The position numbers and the translations under genes are program-made. A DNA stretch of 64,000 nt from Acidobacteriota bacterium (GTDB lineage Bacteria; Acidobacteriota; Terriglobia; Acidiferrales; UBA7541): assembly GCA_021832085.1 (NCBI GenBank), contig JAKBLM010000016.1, positions 16,580 to 80,579 of the forward strand, written 5' to 3'. Positions within the stretch are counted from its first letter, which is position 1; the number at the start of each line of letters is the position of its first letter. The notes below the pieces were generated by a model that saw only the letters and a program-made list of their open reading frames with translations, ran no database searches and was not told the DNA's origin. This document shows, piece after piece, positions 28,181 through 37,413 of the stretch.

Positions 28181-29769
28181 TTCCCCTCCGGCATCACGCC
28201 CGCCAGAAAGACCGTCAGGTTTTCGTTCGCATCTTGCCGCCGCAAGATTTTGAACAAGACGTCCTGGCCAGGCTTGATTTTTGCCAGTTCGTGCTGAAAC
28301 TCCGGGACAGTGTACACCTGCACATGATTCACTTCTACAATAACATCGCCTGGATCGAAGCCTGTTTCGTCAGCGAAACTCGTTGGTTCAACCGACCGAA
28401 CAATCACTCCCCTGTTCGGACTCCGCATCCACCTTACCGGGGGCCGCTTCAACTGCGCCACCAGTTCCGGCGTCAGCGTGTCGAGTTTCAGGCCGAGATC
28501 CTGGTTGATTGACTTCCCCATCGTTGGCGTCGGCTGGGCGCTTGTCTCCGGATCGGCCAGCGACGGGAACAGCTCGTCGCGGTTAGCGACCACCACTGCG
28601 GTCTCGTACCGTTTGCCGTCGCGGATGTAGCCGATCTCCACGTGTTGCCCGATGGGGGTCCGCAGGATCGGATCCACCAGTTCGTCGCCCGTGTACACCG
28701 GCTTGCCGTTCACCGAGAAAACCACATCGCCGGCCCGAATGCCGGCTTTGGCAGCCGGGCTGCCCGGGCTCACCATCTCGATGATGATCCCGTGGGAAGC
28801 GCCGAGCATCTTCAGCGTGAGCGGGTTTTCGCGCTGCTGCGCGGTGAACGTGATGCCGATCGATCCGCGCGTCACGTGCCCCTTGCTGACGAGCTGGTTG
28901 TAGACGTTGATCGCCGTGTTCGAAGGCAGGGCGAAGCCGATTCCCTCGAAGCTGTTGCCGCCTGTATAAATCGCCGTATTGATGCCGATCACCTGCCCCG
29001 CCATGTTCACCAAAGGCCCGCCGGAATTGCCCGGATTGATCGCGGCATCGGTCTGGATAAAATGCTGGAGCTGTCGCTGCGACTGCCCGACGTTGTTGCG
29101 ATTCATGGCGCTGATGATTCCCGAGGTCACCGTCCCCTGCAGTTCGAACGGGCTGCCGAAGGCGAGCACCCAGTCACCCACCTCCGCGCTATTGGAATTG
29201 CCCATTTGCGCCACCGGCAGCGGATGCCCGGCGTTGATCTTAATGACGGCTAAATCTGTCTCGGTGTCCTGTCCGATCAGGCGCGCCGGATACTTGGTCG
29301 GGCTGCTGGCCAGCGTGACCTCGATTTTTGTCGCGCCGGCAATAACATGCTGATTCGTCAGGATGTAGCCTTTCGAGCTCAAAATCACACCTGAGCCAAG
29401 GCTCTGCTCCGCCTCCGGCTCATTCGGGTTGCTGAAGAAGTGATTGAAGAAATCGCCGAAGGGGTTGTTCTGCGCGCCGGGATGGCGGCGAATTCGTGGG
29501 CGCTCGATCAATTGGGTGGTCGAGATGTTGACGACGGCCGGCTCTACCTCGGCGACGATCGCGGCGAATGTGCTCGAAAGCCGTACCGGATCCGGTACCG
29601 ACAGCATCGCGCCAGCCGCACCTGGACCAGTGGATGGCCTGGCTGCCACGCGGCCGGAAACCGCTGCCCCGATCAGGACTCCCAAGCCCAGCGCTAGCAC
29701 CACAATAAGGGCGGCAAATGCCTTCCGACGCCGAGCCCAGTCACCCACGTCGCGCAACACGAGACCCAT
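28177..29769 (-). CDS. Periplasmic serine protease HtrA/DegQ-like with two PDZ domains
   Basis: 530 residues from ATG 29769, chosen for its GAAGGGAG Shine-Dalgarno; a GTG at 29817 adds 16 residues. One N-terminal membrane segment (AFAALIVVLALGLGVLIGAAV) anchors or exports it. The trypsin-like domain has the triad His141 (TNQHVI), Asp172 (ETDLAVI) and Ser249 (NPGNSGGP). Two PDZ domains follow (residues about 300-390 with GIIIEMVSPGSPAAKAGIRAGD, and the C-terminus with GVIVRSVEPTSFADETGFDPGD). It is an envelope quality-control protease/chaperone. The gene is coupled to the basic PG-binding protein downstream. Confidence 0.95.
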   Translation of the reverse strand: MGLVLRDVGDWARRRKAFAALIVVLALGLGVLIGAAVSGRVAARPSTGPGAAGAMLSVPDPVRLSSTFAAIVAEVEPAVVNISTTQLIERPRIRRHPGAQNNPFGDFFNHFFSNPNEPEAEQSLGSGVILSSKGYILTNQHVIAGATKIEVTLASSPTKYPARLIGQDTETDLAVIKINAGHPLPVAQMGNSNSAEVGDWVLAFGSPFELQGTVTSGIISAMNRNNVGQSQRQLQHFIQTDAAINPGNSGGPLVNMAGQVIGINTAIYTGGNSFEGIGFALPSNTAINVYNQLVSKGHVTRGSIGITFTAQQRENPLTLKMLGASHGIIIEMVSPGSPAAKAGIRAGDVVFSVNGKPVYTGDELVDPILRTPIGQHVEIGYIRDGKRYETAVVVANRDELFPSLADPETSAQPTPTMGKSINQDLGLKLDTLTPELVAQLKRPPVRWMRSPNRGVIVRSVEPTSFADETGFDPGDVIVEVNHVQVYTVPEFQHELAKIKPGQDVLFKILRRQDANENLTVFLAGVMPEGK

Positions 29770-29863
29770 CCACGGCTCCCTTCGCGAGCCGGAAGCTTTG
29801 GGTGTATTTGTAACCACGGACTGCAGTGCCCCTGGATGCCCGCATCCGGCTGCGAACCGCGCT

Positions 29864-29869
29864 ATTATA
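29864..29869 (-). promoter_or_regulatory. Candidate -10 element for htrA
   Basis: A perfect TATAAT on the minus strand (within CTATAATAGC), 47 bases before the GTG and 95 before the ATG of htrA. No good -35 is present at 16-18 bases, so an activator or an alternative -35 may be used. Confidence 0.45.
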
Positions 29870-29908
29870 GCATCGGCCTAGAACTGGACGTGTCGGCAAA
29901 GCCAACAT

Positions 29909-29930
29909 CCCGTAGCCGATTAGCTACGGG
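29909..29930. promoter_or_regulatory. Dyad between divergent htrA and leuC
   Basis: CCCGTAGC and GCTACGGG, a perfect 8-base inverted repeat with a 6-base spacer, in the middle of the divergent intergenic region and outside both predicted promoters. It could be an operator or a short dispersed repeat: the same arms occur as a 14-base palindrome inside grpE. Confidence 0.4.
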
Positions 29931-29974
29931 CTTTCCCTTCCGACAGAGGCCACCCGCTGGGGGTCACCAAGTGC

Positions 29975-30003
29975 TTTCCAGCGTCCACGTCCTTTGTTAG
30001 AAT
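29975..30003 (+). promoter_or_regulatory. Candidate promoter for leuC-leuD
   Basis: TTTCCA and TAGAAT with a 17-base spacer. The -10 ends only 12 bases before the first ATG of leuC, implying a very short or absent leader. Confidence 0.4.
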
Positions 30004-30015
30004 CCGGGGCGAAAA

Positions 30016-31440
30016 ATGACCATGGCGCCACGCACACTCTACGACAAAATCTGGGATTTCCACGTTGTCACCGAAGAACCTGGCCGGCCGTCGCTGATCT
30101 ACATCGACCGGCATTACATTCACGAGGGCACCTCGCCACAGGCTTTCTCCGGCCTGAAGGCCGCCGGCCGCCGCGTTCGCCGTCCCGACCTCACATTCGC
30201 CGTGATGGACCACTCTGTGCCGACCAAAAACCGTGAACTGGCCACCATCGACCCGGACGCGAAGGGCCAGTTCGACGCCCTTGCCCGCAATTGCCGGGAA
30301 ACCGGAGTGCGGCTATTCGACATGTTCAGCCAGAACCAAGGCATCGTGCATGTCATCGGACCGGAGCTGGGTCTAAGCCAGCCCGGCATGACAATCGTCT
30401 GCGGCGACAGCCACACCTCGACCAACGGGGCTTTCGGCTCGCTCGCTTTTGGCATCGGCACCAGCGCGGTCGAGCACGTCCTCGCCACGCAGTGCCTGCG
30501 CGAATACCGTTCCCTGCCGATGCGCGTTCAGGTGAATGGACGCCGGCCAGTTGGCGTCACCGCCAAGGACGTCATCCTGGCGATCATTGGCAAGATCGGT
30601 ATCTCCGCCGGTGTCGGCCATGTGATCGAATACGCGGGAGAGACGATCCGCGGCCTTTCCATGGAGGGCCGCATGACCCTCTGCAACATGTCGATCGAGG
30701 CCGGCGCCCGCGCCGGCATGGTCGCTCCCGACGAAACCACTTTCGGCTATATCGAGGGTCGCCCGTTTGCCCCTCGCGGCAAGGATTTCCAGGCTGCCGT
30801 CGAACGCTGGAAGAACTTCGCCACCGACCCCGGCGCCGTCTACGACAAGGTCTACGAACTCGACGGCACCAAGATCGTGCCGCAAGTTACCTGGGGCACC
30901 AATCCCGGCATGGTCACCGGCGTCACCGGCCGCGTTCCCTCGCCCGATTCCTTCGCCGATCCCGGCGAGCGGAAAGCGGTGGAACGCGCCCTTGCTTACA
31001 TGGATTTGAAGCCCGGTACCGCGATCGCCGATATTCCGGTCGACTACGTTTTCATCGGCTCCTGCACCAATTCCCGGCTCGAGGACCTGCGCGCGGCCAG
31101 CAAGGTCGTTGCCGGCAAGCACGTTGCCTCCAGTGTGAAGCTTGCGCTGGCCGTGCCGGGTTCGCGCACTGTCAAGGCCCAGGCTGAAAAGGAAGGCCTC
31201 GACAAGATTTTCACCGACGCCGGCTTCGAATGGCGCGACTCCGGCTGTTCGATGTGTATCGGCATGAACGAAGATGTGCTGCCGGCCGGCATGCGCTGCG
31301 CCAGCACCTCGAACCGGAATTTCGAGGGCCGTCAGGGCAAAGGTGGCCGCACGCACCTGGTCAGCCCGATCACCGCCGCGGCCAGCGCCATTGCCGGGCA
31401 TTTCGTCGACGTTCGCGAGACCGGCGTCGACCTCGAGTAG
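30016..31440 (+). CDS. leuC: 3-isopropylmalate dehydratase large subunit
   Basis: A 474-residue aconitase-superfamily subunit that, with LeuD, isomerises 2-isopropylmalate to 3-isopropylmalate in leucine synthesis. [32 protein letters not shown] and the 4Fe-4S ligand motifs GSCTNSR and [12 protein letters not shown] are all present, as is [20 protein letters not shown]. Length is typical of the bacterial heterodimeric LeuC. The start is ATG 30016, with a second ATG at 30022; no strong Shine-Dalgarno, and the predicted promoter lies immediately upstream. leuD follows after 153 bases on the same strand. Confidence 0.97.
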   Translation: MTMAPRTLYDKIWDFHVVTEEPGRPSLIYIDRHYIHEGTSPQAFSGLKAAGRRVRRPDLTFAVMDHSVPTKNRELATIDPDAKGQFDALARNCRETGVRLFDMFSQNQGIVHVIGPELGLSQPGMTIVCGDSHTSTNGAFGSLAFGIGTSAVEHVLATQCLREYRSLPMRVQVNGRRPVGVTAKDVILAIIGKIGISAGVGHVIEYAGETIRGLSMEGRMTLCNMSIEAGARAGMVAPDETTFGYIEGRPFAPRGKDFQAAVERWKNFATDPGAVYDKVYELDGTKIVPQVTWGTNPGMVTGVTGRVPSPDSFADPGERKAVERALAYMDLKPGTAIADIPVDYVFIGSCTNSRLEDLRAASKVVAGKHVASSVKLALAVPGSRTVKAQAEKEGLDKIFTDAGFEWRDSGCSMCIGMNEDVLPAGMRCASTSNRNFEGRQGKGGRTHLVSPITAAASAIAGHFVDVRETGVDLE

Positions 31441-31593
31441 TAAAAGCTCTTGGAACGGCCACGCGGCTTGCACGGGGCTCGAGCCCGGGCAAAAGTCGTC
31501 TGCAGCCAGAAGCTTTGGCCTTGGAAGCCGGCGAAAGAGGAGATTTACTGAAATCCGGGCTTCGCGAATCCAACTGAGGACACGGGAAAAACG

Positions 31594-32232
31594 ATGCAAC
31601 CCTTTACAACGCACAGCGGCTTGGTTGTTCCCCTTGACCGGGTGAATGTCGATACCGACCAGATGGTTCCGAAACAGTTCCTCAAGTTCCTGACGCGCGA
31701 GGGCTACGGTCGTGTCCTCTTTTATGACTGGCGCTATCTGCCCGGCGAGAGGCCAAATCCCGATTTCGTCCTGAATCAGCCTCGCTACCAGGGCGCTTCG
31801 ATCATGCTCACCCGCCGCAATTTTGGCTGCGGCTCCAGCCGCGAGCACGCCGCCTGGGGTGTTGCCGACTACGGCCTCCGTGCCATCATCGGCCCCAGCT
31901 TTGCCGACATTTTCTTCAAGAACTGCGCCAGCAACGGCATCCTCGCCATCGTCCTGCCCGACGAGCAGGTTGACGATCTCTTCCGCCGCGCCGAATCCAC
32001 TCCCGGCTACAAGCTCCACATCGATCTGCCCAACCAGACGCTCCGCGATGACCAGGGCCTCGAATTGAAATTCGAGATCGACGAGTTCCGAAAGCAGATG
32101 CTGATCAAGGGCCTCGACGAAATCGGATTGACGCTCGAAAATGAAGTCGAGATCAGCGCTTACGAAAAGTCCCATCAGCCCGAGCCTGAGCAACACGCCC
32201 CTGTCGATTTCAGCTTTCCCGCCGCTTCCTGA
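31594..32232 (+). CDS. leuD: 3-isopropylmalate dehydratase small subunit
   Basis: A 212-residue swivel-domain subunit of isopropylmalate isomerase. [14 protein letters not shown] and [16 protein letters not shown], then [20 protein letters not shown], are the LeuD signatures that bind substrate and close the LeuC active site. It is preceded by GAGGACACGGG, a usable Shine-Dalgarno. The 153-base spacing from leuC is larger than in many operons, but nothing else is coded there. The C-terminal tail ([12 protein letters not shown]) is slightly longer than average. Confidence 0.96.
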   Translation: MQPFTTHSGLVVPLDRVNVDTDQMVPKQFLKFLTREGYGRVLFYDWRYLPGERPNPDFVLNQPRYQGASIMLTRRNFGCGSSREHAAWGVADYGLRAIIGPSFADIFFKNCASNGILAIVLPDEQVDDLFRRAESTPGYKLHIDLPNQTLRDDQGLELKFEIDEFRKQMLIKGLDEIGLTLENEVEISAYEKSHQPEPEQHAPVDFSFPAAS

Positions 32233-32308
32233 GCCGCGCTTTTCGCCTGTGGCCGCCGGCAAGCGCAAGCGTGCTGCACCCGTCTGCGCGGGGGTAGACA
32301 CCCGGACT

Positions 32309-32833
32309 TTAATGTCGCATGTCCACTTCCAGGATTTTCCCGAAGTACGGTTTCCCATGGACGAGCAGGAAATGCACGCGGACTCGCCGTCCTCTCAGAA
32401 ACGAACAGGGCGAGCGATGTGCCGCCGAGGCAGGCACGCCCACAAATCGCACCTTGGATTCGTCGGGAGATAAAAGAAGCACGCCAGAGCCGTTCACCAT
32501 CAGCAGGAACTTCAGCTCTTTTCCTTTGCATGTCAGCCGCCGCACCGGCCCTCTCGCGACGATTGTGAACCCTTGTTTGGGAGCAACGATCGATTGCGTG
32601 CCGGTCGGTGCCGTCTGCGCGGCGGGAGCGGGCTGTGAACGCAGGGCCTGCTTCCCTGCTGAGTTATTCTCGCTGGGTGCCGAGGCCAGCAGCTGCCGCG
32701 TAGTCGCGGCCGCTGCGCGCCGCGGACTTTGGATTTCGCGCCAGGTTCGCGAGGAACGCGCCCTTGCCTCTGTTCCCGGCAGCGCCACCAGCAACACCGC
32801 AAGCGCCCACGCGTGAAATCCTCGGCTCATCAC
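32309..32833 (-). CDS. Small exported protein sharing a C-terminal domain with its neighbour
   Basis: 174 residues: a signal peptide (residues 1-25, AWALAVLLVALPGTEARA), a low-complexity Ala/Ser/Gln region (about 30-90), then an 80-residue domain (about 93-174). No named family is recognised. That last domain is clearly similar to the C-terminus of the DUF1570/TPR protein encoded just upstream: both have CKGxEL followed by a hydrophobic strand, then SPC, LxGRRV, GxP and a final G-x-x-x-x-D. It therefore looks like a small stand-alone copy of an envelope domain. The gene lies 72 bases after the TPR gene on the same strand and is convergent with leuD. Confidence 0.7.
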   Translation of the reverse strand: MMSRGFHAWALAVLLVALPGTEARARSSRTWREIQSPRRAAAATTRQLLASAPSENNSAGKQALRSQPAPAAQTAPTGTQSIVAPKQGFTIVARGPVRRLTCKGKELKFLLMVNGSGVLLLSPDESKVRFVGVPASAAHRSPCSFLRGRRVRVHFLLVHGKPYFGKILEVDMRH

Positions 32834-32905
32834 CGGCTGCTATATAACCCTCGGCCACCGGAGTCAAGGCTTTCGCCACCTTGCCTCGCCACACTGTTTG
32901 CACTA

Positions 32906-34978
32906 TCACTGTAGGTCGATCCGCGTCAGTTCGCCCGAGCGCGGCTGCCCCTTCGCCGGCACGTAACGCGCGAGCACGCGCCGGCCTGCCAGTTCCCTGC
33001 ACGGCGAGAAATCGGTTGGGGCCGGTCCTGCCGATTCGTATTCGATCAGGGTGTAGTTGTCGGTGTGCAGATGCCATTCGGCGCCCGGAGGGCCAAGAAC
33101 GAAAGTGAGTTCCACGCCTTTGCATTCAACCTTGCGCGCCACGCCTACGGCCTCGCGTGTTGTCGCTTTCGCTTTGCCGGAAGCCGTGCCCGGAAGCTCT
33201 TCCGCGCGCGACACGCGGCCGCCCGGCCCCGCCAACGGCTCGCCCGCGAGCGTCGGCAGTGGCCCGAAGAAGACGACGGGCTGCGCGCTGGCGATCACCT
33301 CTTCGGTTTCGTGAACAGCTCTCAGGAACCGCAGGATATTGCTGCGCTCGCCCGTGCTCTTCGCCAGTTTCAGCGCCTGTTGGCCGGCCACAGCGGCTTC
33401 CCCCGGCCGTTTCATGCGCAGCAGCACCACACCCAGCGTCAGATAGTTGGCCGCCGTAGTTGGCCGCAGCGCCACTGCGCGCCGCGCCAACTGCAACGCT
33501 TGCTCCGGATCCTGATGCAGCAGCGACTTCAAATCGGCGAGCGCCCGGTACCCCTCCGCGAAATCGGGATTCAGCCGCAAACACTGCTCCAAGTCGATTT
33601 CGGCTTTCCTCGAAACGCTGGGCCCCTTGTGGTAATGCAGGGAGAGCATCGCGGCGAAATACCAGGCCTGATAATTCTTCGAATCCAGTGCGGTCGCCCT
33701 GTCGAAATATCGCAGCGCGGCGGCCCGGTCGTTTTCGTTCATCGCGAGCCGCGCCAGCGTTTCGTACGGCGCGGCCAGGTTCGGGTCCAGCCGGATCGCC
33801 CTGGCGAGCCAGACGCGGGCCTCCTCGGGCGCGCCGCGCACTTCCGTGAAATCGCCCAGGACCGCGTCCGTTTCGGCCGCCGAAAGCGGCTGGGAGGAAA
33901 GATCTGTATCTTTTCGCGGGAACGGCGCCGGCACCGTGGAATAAGGAAATCGGCCGGCTTCGACGAACGCGAGCAGCTCCGCTTCGAGCCGATCGAGGTT
34001 ACCGAAAGCCTCGCGCGCAGCCTCCAAGCTCGCCGTTCCTTTCGACACAAGCGCGAGATAGTGGAAGAGCGCTGGCCGCCGGGCTCCGTTGTCGGAAGTG
34101 AACAGGAAATCCGTCAGTGCCCAGGATTCGGCGTAGAAGACCGCCGACATCTTCGCCAGCTTGTACGCCTTCGAGGACTGCTTCGCCGCCAGCAATTCGC
34201 CAAACGGCATCCACGAGTCTTTCCCCTGGTCGAGCAGATAAACGTTCGCCAGGATCGGGTACCCGATGCCGACCTTTTCGCCGAAAAAGCGCACGCTGCC
34301 GTAAAAATCTGCCAGCCCCTCCGAAAGCCATAGCGGCAAATCCGGAAAATTCAGGGATTCCAGCAGATGAACGTATTCATGGTAGAAGACCAGATCGTGC
34401 CGGCCCGAGGCGTCAAGCCGCAGCACGATATAGTCGCGGTTGTCGCGATCGACGAAGAGACCCGTCGGGTGCGTTTCCCCCGGCGTGGCCCAAAATTTCG
34501 GCAGGAGCTGTTGGAAGTCTTTCCCGTTGCGCATTGCCAGGATGCGCACGGGTTCCGGCGGATCGATGCGCGTGCCGGGCAGCGCCGCACGAAAAACGGC
34601 TCGAATTTGCTCGAAATGCGTGGCTACGCTCCGCCCTTGCGCGGCCGAAGCGTCCGTAAACACCAGGAAGTGCGGGCTGCGAATTTCGATCCAGGCCTGC
34701 TTGTCCAGCGGAGACGCGTTAAGGTGCGCTGCGCCTCCCGAAACGAGAATCGTCAGCAGCAGAGCGGCGGTGAACTGCCAGGCCTTCCCGGTCCGCAGAG
34801 CGCAACCCGGGCTCGCCCGGGGTCCTTCCGAGGGCCGTGCCGCCCTTCCCGATCCACGCTCCTCCTGCCCGCGAAACACGATCCCACTCTCCCCAATTAT
34901 CACACCATGGTGAAGGTCGGCGGGCAGTGTCCCGAATTTCCGTCCGTTGCGAGCCGTTCCACTCGCGCCCTCCGGCAT
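32906..34978 (-). CDS. Exported DUF1570 metallopeptidase-like protein with TPR repeats
   Basis: Up to 690 residues. A hydrophobic export segment (AWQFTAALLLTILVSGGAA) lies at about 67-85, so the true start may be further in; GTG at 34879, preceded by GGGGAGAG, is the best alternative to the ATG abutting the EamA stop. A gluzincin-type site follows: FYHEYVHLL (HExxH, residues 200-204) and WLSEGLADF supplying the third ligand (Glu about 220), as in DUF1570/peptidase MA-like proteins. From about 385 come TPR repeats (ARAIRLDPNLAAPYETLARL and so on). The last 80 residues form the domain shared with the next gene. It is probably a periplasmic or outer-membrane peptidase or scaffold; the substrate is unknown. 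Confidence 0.8.
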   Translation of the reverse strand: MPEGASGTARNGRKFGTLPADLHHGVIIGESGIVFRGQEERGSGRAARPSEGPRASPGCALRTGKAWQFTAALLLTILVSGGAAHLNASPLDKQAWIEIRSPHFLVFTDASAAQGRSVATHFEQIRAVFRAALPGTRIDPPEPVRILAMRNGKDFQQLLPKFWATPGETHPTGLFVDRDNRDYIVLRLDASGRHDLVFYHEYVHLLESLNFPDLPLWLSEGLADFYGSVRFFGEKVGIGYPILANVYLLDQGKDSWMPFGELLAAKQSSKAYKLAKMSAVFYAESWALTDFLFTSDNGARRPALFHYLALVSKGTASLEAAREAFGNLDRLEAELLAFVEAGRFPYSTVPAPFPRKDTDLSSQPLSAAETDAVLGDFTEVRGAPEEARVWLARAIRLDPNLAAPYETLARLAMNENDRAAALRYFDRATALDSKNYQAWYFAAMLSLHYHKGPSVSRKAEIDLEQCLRLNPDFAEGYRALADLKSLLHQDPEQALQLARRAVALRPTTAANYLTLGVVLLRMKRPGEAAVAGQQALKLAKSTGERSNILRFLRAVHETEEVIASAQPVVFFGPLPTLAGEPLAGPGGRVSRAEELPGTASGKAKATTREAVGVARKVECKGVELTFVLGPPGAEWHLHTDNYTLIEYESAGPAPTDFSPCRELAGRRVLARYVPAKGQPRSGELTRIDLQ

Positions 34979-35887
34979 TTATGGCCCGACCGTGGCCGCC
35001 TCGGGCGCCGCCGGTCTCGGCCCCTTCAGCTCGGCCAACAGGATGCCCAGAAGAACCAGCGCCCCGCCCGCCATTCCGCGCCCGCCCAGCCGCTCGCCAA
35101 GAAGCACAAACGAGGTGAGCGCGGCGAATACCGGCTCCAGGCTGAACAGAATCGCCACATGCGACGGCGAAGTGAACCTCTGTGCCCACACCTGGATGGA
35201 AAAAGCGATGGCCGTCGCCCCAACCGCCGTAAACACCACGGCGACCGCAACGCTTCCCGTCCACTCGATTCGTGGCGCTTCCACTTTTGTGACCCATAGC
35301 AGCGGCAGGAAAAGCCCCGTCAAACCGGCCGTTACGGCTACCTGTGTAAAGGTCAACGCGCCCACCGAATGCTTCGGGCTGTAATGGCCCACCAGCAAAA
35401 TGTGAAATGCCCACGCCACCGTCGACGCCAGCACCCACAGATCGCCCCGGTTCAGGTCGCCTAGCCCCGCCGCGGGAACGGTCAGGAAATACAGCCCCAC
35501 GAGCGCCGCAATTGCTCCCGCCCAGACCCAGAAGCCGGCCCTCCGTCGCCCAATCAGCGCATGCAGCACCGGCACCATCACCACGCTCGTCCCCGTGATG
35601 AAAGCAGCTTTCGAAGGCGTGGTGTATTGCAGCCCGATCGTCTGCAGCGCGTAGCCCGAAAACATGAACCAGCCAATCAACGCGCCTGCCAGCAGCGTCG
35701 TCCGGTCGATTCCTCGCAGCGCGGCACGATAGATCAGCCCCAGCGCCAGCGTCGCCAGCCCGAACCGCAGCGCCAGAAACACAAAGACCGAGGCGTCTGC
35801 CAGCGCGTCCTTCACCAACACGAACGTCGCGCCCCAAATCAGAGAGCAAAACGCCAGCGCCAGATCGGCCTGCACCCGTCGGTTCAT
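34979..35887 (-). CDS. EamA (DMT) family transporter
   Basis: A 302-residue protein with ten hydrophobic segments in two homologous EamA halves. The first half begins ADLALAFCSLIWGATFVLVK and the second WVLASTVAWAFHILLVGHY; the C-terminus contains LEPVFAALTSFVLLGERL, the classic EamA signature. Members export metabolites, amino acids or nucleosides across the inner membrane; the substrate is unknown. The stop codon TAA is followed directly by the ATG of the DUF1570 protein, and the M20 peptidase gene lies 69 bases upstream, so these three genes may be cotranscribed. Confidence 0.92.
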   Translation of the reverse strand: MNRRVQADLALAFCSLIWGATFVLVKDALADASVFVFLALRFGLATLALGLIYRAALRGIDRTTLLAGALIGWFMFSGYALQTIGLQYTTPSKAAFITGTSVVMVPVLHALIGRRRAGFWVWAGAIAALVGLYFLTVPAAGLGDLNRGDLWVLASTVAWAFHILLVGHYSPKHSVGALTFTQVAVTAGLTGLFLPLLWVTKVEAPRIEWTGSVAVAVVFTAVGATAIAFSIQVWAQRFTSPSHVAILFSLEPVFAALTSFVLLGERLGGRGMAGGALVLLGILLAELKGPRPAAPEAATVGP

Positions 35888-35956
35888 CGTACACGTCTCA
35901 TGTCCGGTAAAGGGAATCCTGCCGGCCCGCGCATCCCGCTTCCGCGGTCAGCCTGT

Positions 35957-37165
35957 TCAGACCACAGGCTTGGCGACGAGCAGCAGCGTCAGCAGGATGC
36001 GCTCGAGTCCGGTCGTCCGTCCGGTGGCGTCGTACCACTCCTGCGCCGTGTGTGCGCCGTTTCCGTTGCCGCCTCCGCCAATGGCGATGGCCGGGATGCC
36101 GAGCGAAAGGGGAATATTGGCGTCGGTGGACGCGGCTTCGGTTTCGGCCTGGAGGCCGAGGAAGCGGTCGGCATCGCGAATCGCGCGGAGCAGCGGCGCG
36201 TTCGAGGCCAGCCGTCCGCCAGGCCGCGAGCCCAGTACCCGGAACTCCACCTTGAGCGCCGGACAGTCGCGCCGCCGCGCCTCGCGCTCGGCCAGCGCGC
36301 CTCGTTCGACCGCCCGTCGGACTTCTTGTTCCAGCCGGTCCAGTTCCGCTTCCGATTCCGAGCGCAGATCAATTTTCATTGCCGCGCGCGATGGCACTGC
36401 GTTCACCGCTTCGCCCCCTTCGATCACGCCGACGCTCAGTGTCGTTCGCGGTCTTCGCGGAAGGGGAATCGCGCCGATCCGGGCAATGGTCCGGCCCAGC
36501 GCGTGAATGGGATTCGGCACGCCGTCATTCGCCCAACTGTGGCCGCCAGGGCCGCGCAAAGCGATCTCCAACCGGCGCGAAGCGACCGCGACCGTGGTGA
36601 TTCGCGCGACCGACGGGCCGTCGACGACGATTGCCGCTTCCATTCGCCGCCGATAGCGCCCAACGAGCGCCCGCATCCCGCGCAAATTCCCTTCCCCCTC
36701 CTCGCCAACGTTGGCCGCAAAGAGGACGCTAAACCAAGTTTTCAATCCGGCTGCGCGAAAGGCCCAAGCTACCGCTGCCAGCGCCGCAAGGCCCGCCCCG
36801 TTGTCCGAGATGCCCGGCGCCATCAGCCGCGTGCCCTGCTGTTCGACGCGCACCGGTCTGTCGGGCGCGATCGCGGTATCGAGATGCGCGGAGAGGAGGA
36901 CCGCCTTGGATACCGACCCGCGAGATTCGACAACGACGTTTCCCGTGGCGTCCATTTCCGGTTTCCATCCCGCCTGAACAAGCAAGTCGCGGAAAGCCCT
37001 TGCGCGATTCGCTTCGGCAAAGGGCGGTGCGGGAATTTCCGTCAGCCGAATCTGTTGCTCGACGATCCAGCTCTCGTGCGAGCGCAGCCACTCAAGCGCG
37101 GCGGCAACGGCGGGAATATGCACAAGATGTTCGGGGCGCAGCGCGATTTGTGCCGGAGCCGCCAA
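35957..37165 (-). CDS. M20-family metallopeptidase
   Basis: About 402 residues from a TTG start at 37165, which is preceded by AAGGAGGG nine bases upstream; the frame is open further but that extension is not family-like. Zinc-site motifs are present: LSAHLDTAI (His and catalytic Asp), PGISDNGAG (bridging Asp), NVGEEGEGNLRG (catalytic and metal Glu) and the late GAHTAQEW histidine. GGHSWANDG marks the start of the dimerisation domain. It resembles PepT/ArgE-like tripeptide or acyl-amino-acid hydrolases, cytoplasmic. It sits between the LeuA-like gene and the EamA transporter on the same strand. Confidence 0.9.
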   Translation of the reverse strand: MAAPAQIALRPEHLVHIPAVAAALEWLRSHESWIVEQQIRLTEIPAPPFAEANRARAFRDLLVQAGWKPEMDATGNVVVESRGSVSKAVLLSAHLDTAIAPDRPVRVEQQGTRLMAPGISDNGAGLAALAAVAWAFRAAGLKTWFSVLFAANVGEEGEGNLRGMRALVGRYRRRMEAAIVVDGPSVARITTVAVASRRLEIALRGPGGHSWANDGVPNPIHALGRTIARIGAIPLPRRPRTTLSVGVIEGGEAVNAVPSRAAMKIDLRSESEAELDRLEQEVRRAVERGALAEREARRRDCPALKVEFRVLGSRPGGRLASNAPLLRAIRDADRFLGLQAETEAASTDANIPLSLGIPAIAIGGGGNGNGAHTAQEWYDATGRTTGLERILLTLLLVAKPVV

Positions 37166-37413
37166 AACCTGTTTCCCTCCTTCGTGCCGCTGGCCTGCCG
37201 CCCGCGCAGCCTTTTCATGGCGGCAGCCGGCTGGCAGCGCAGCTCTCGTGCGCAGGGATTCTTTCAAGGAAGCCCCGGCGTTGCGTTACCGCTGGACCGG
37301 CAGCCACGGCTGGTGCCGTGCGAGCCGTGGCCTCTATGTCCGGAAAATCCTTCTCGATCCTGGATCACAAAAAGCGGCGGCTGCCGGCTGGCACCCCAGC
37401 TCGGCTCTGGAGA

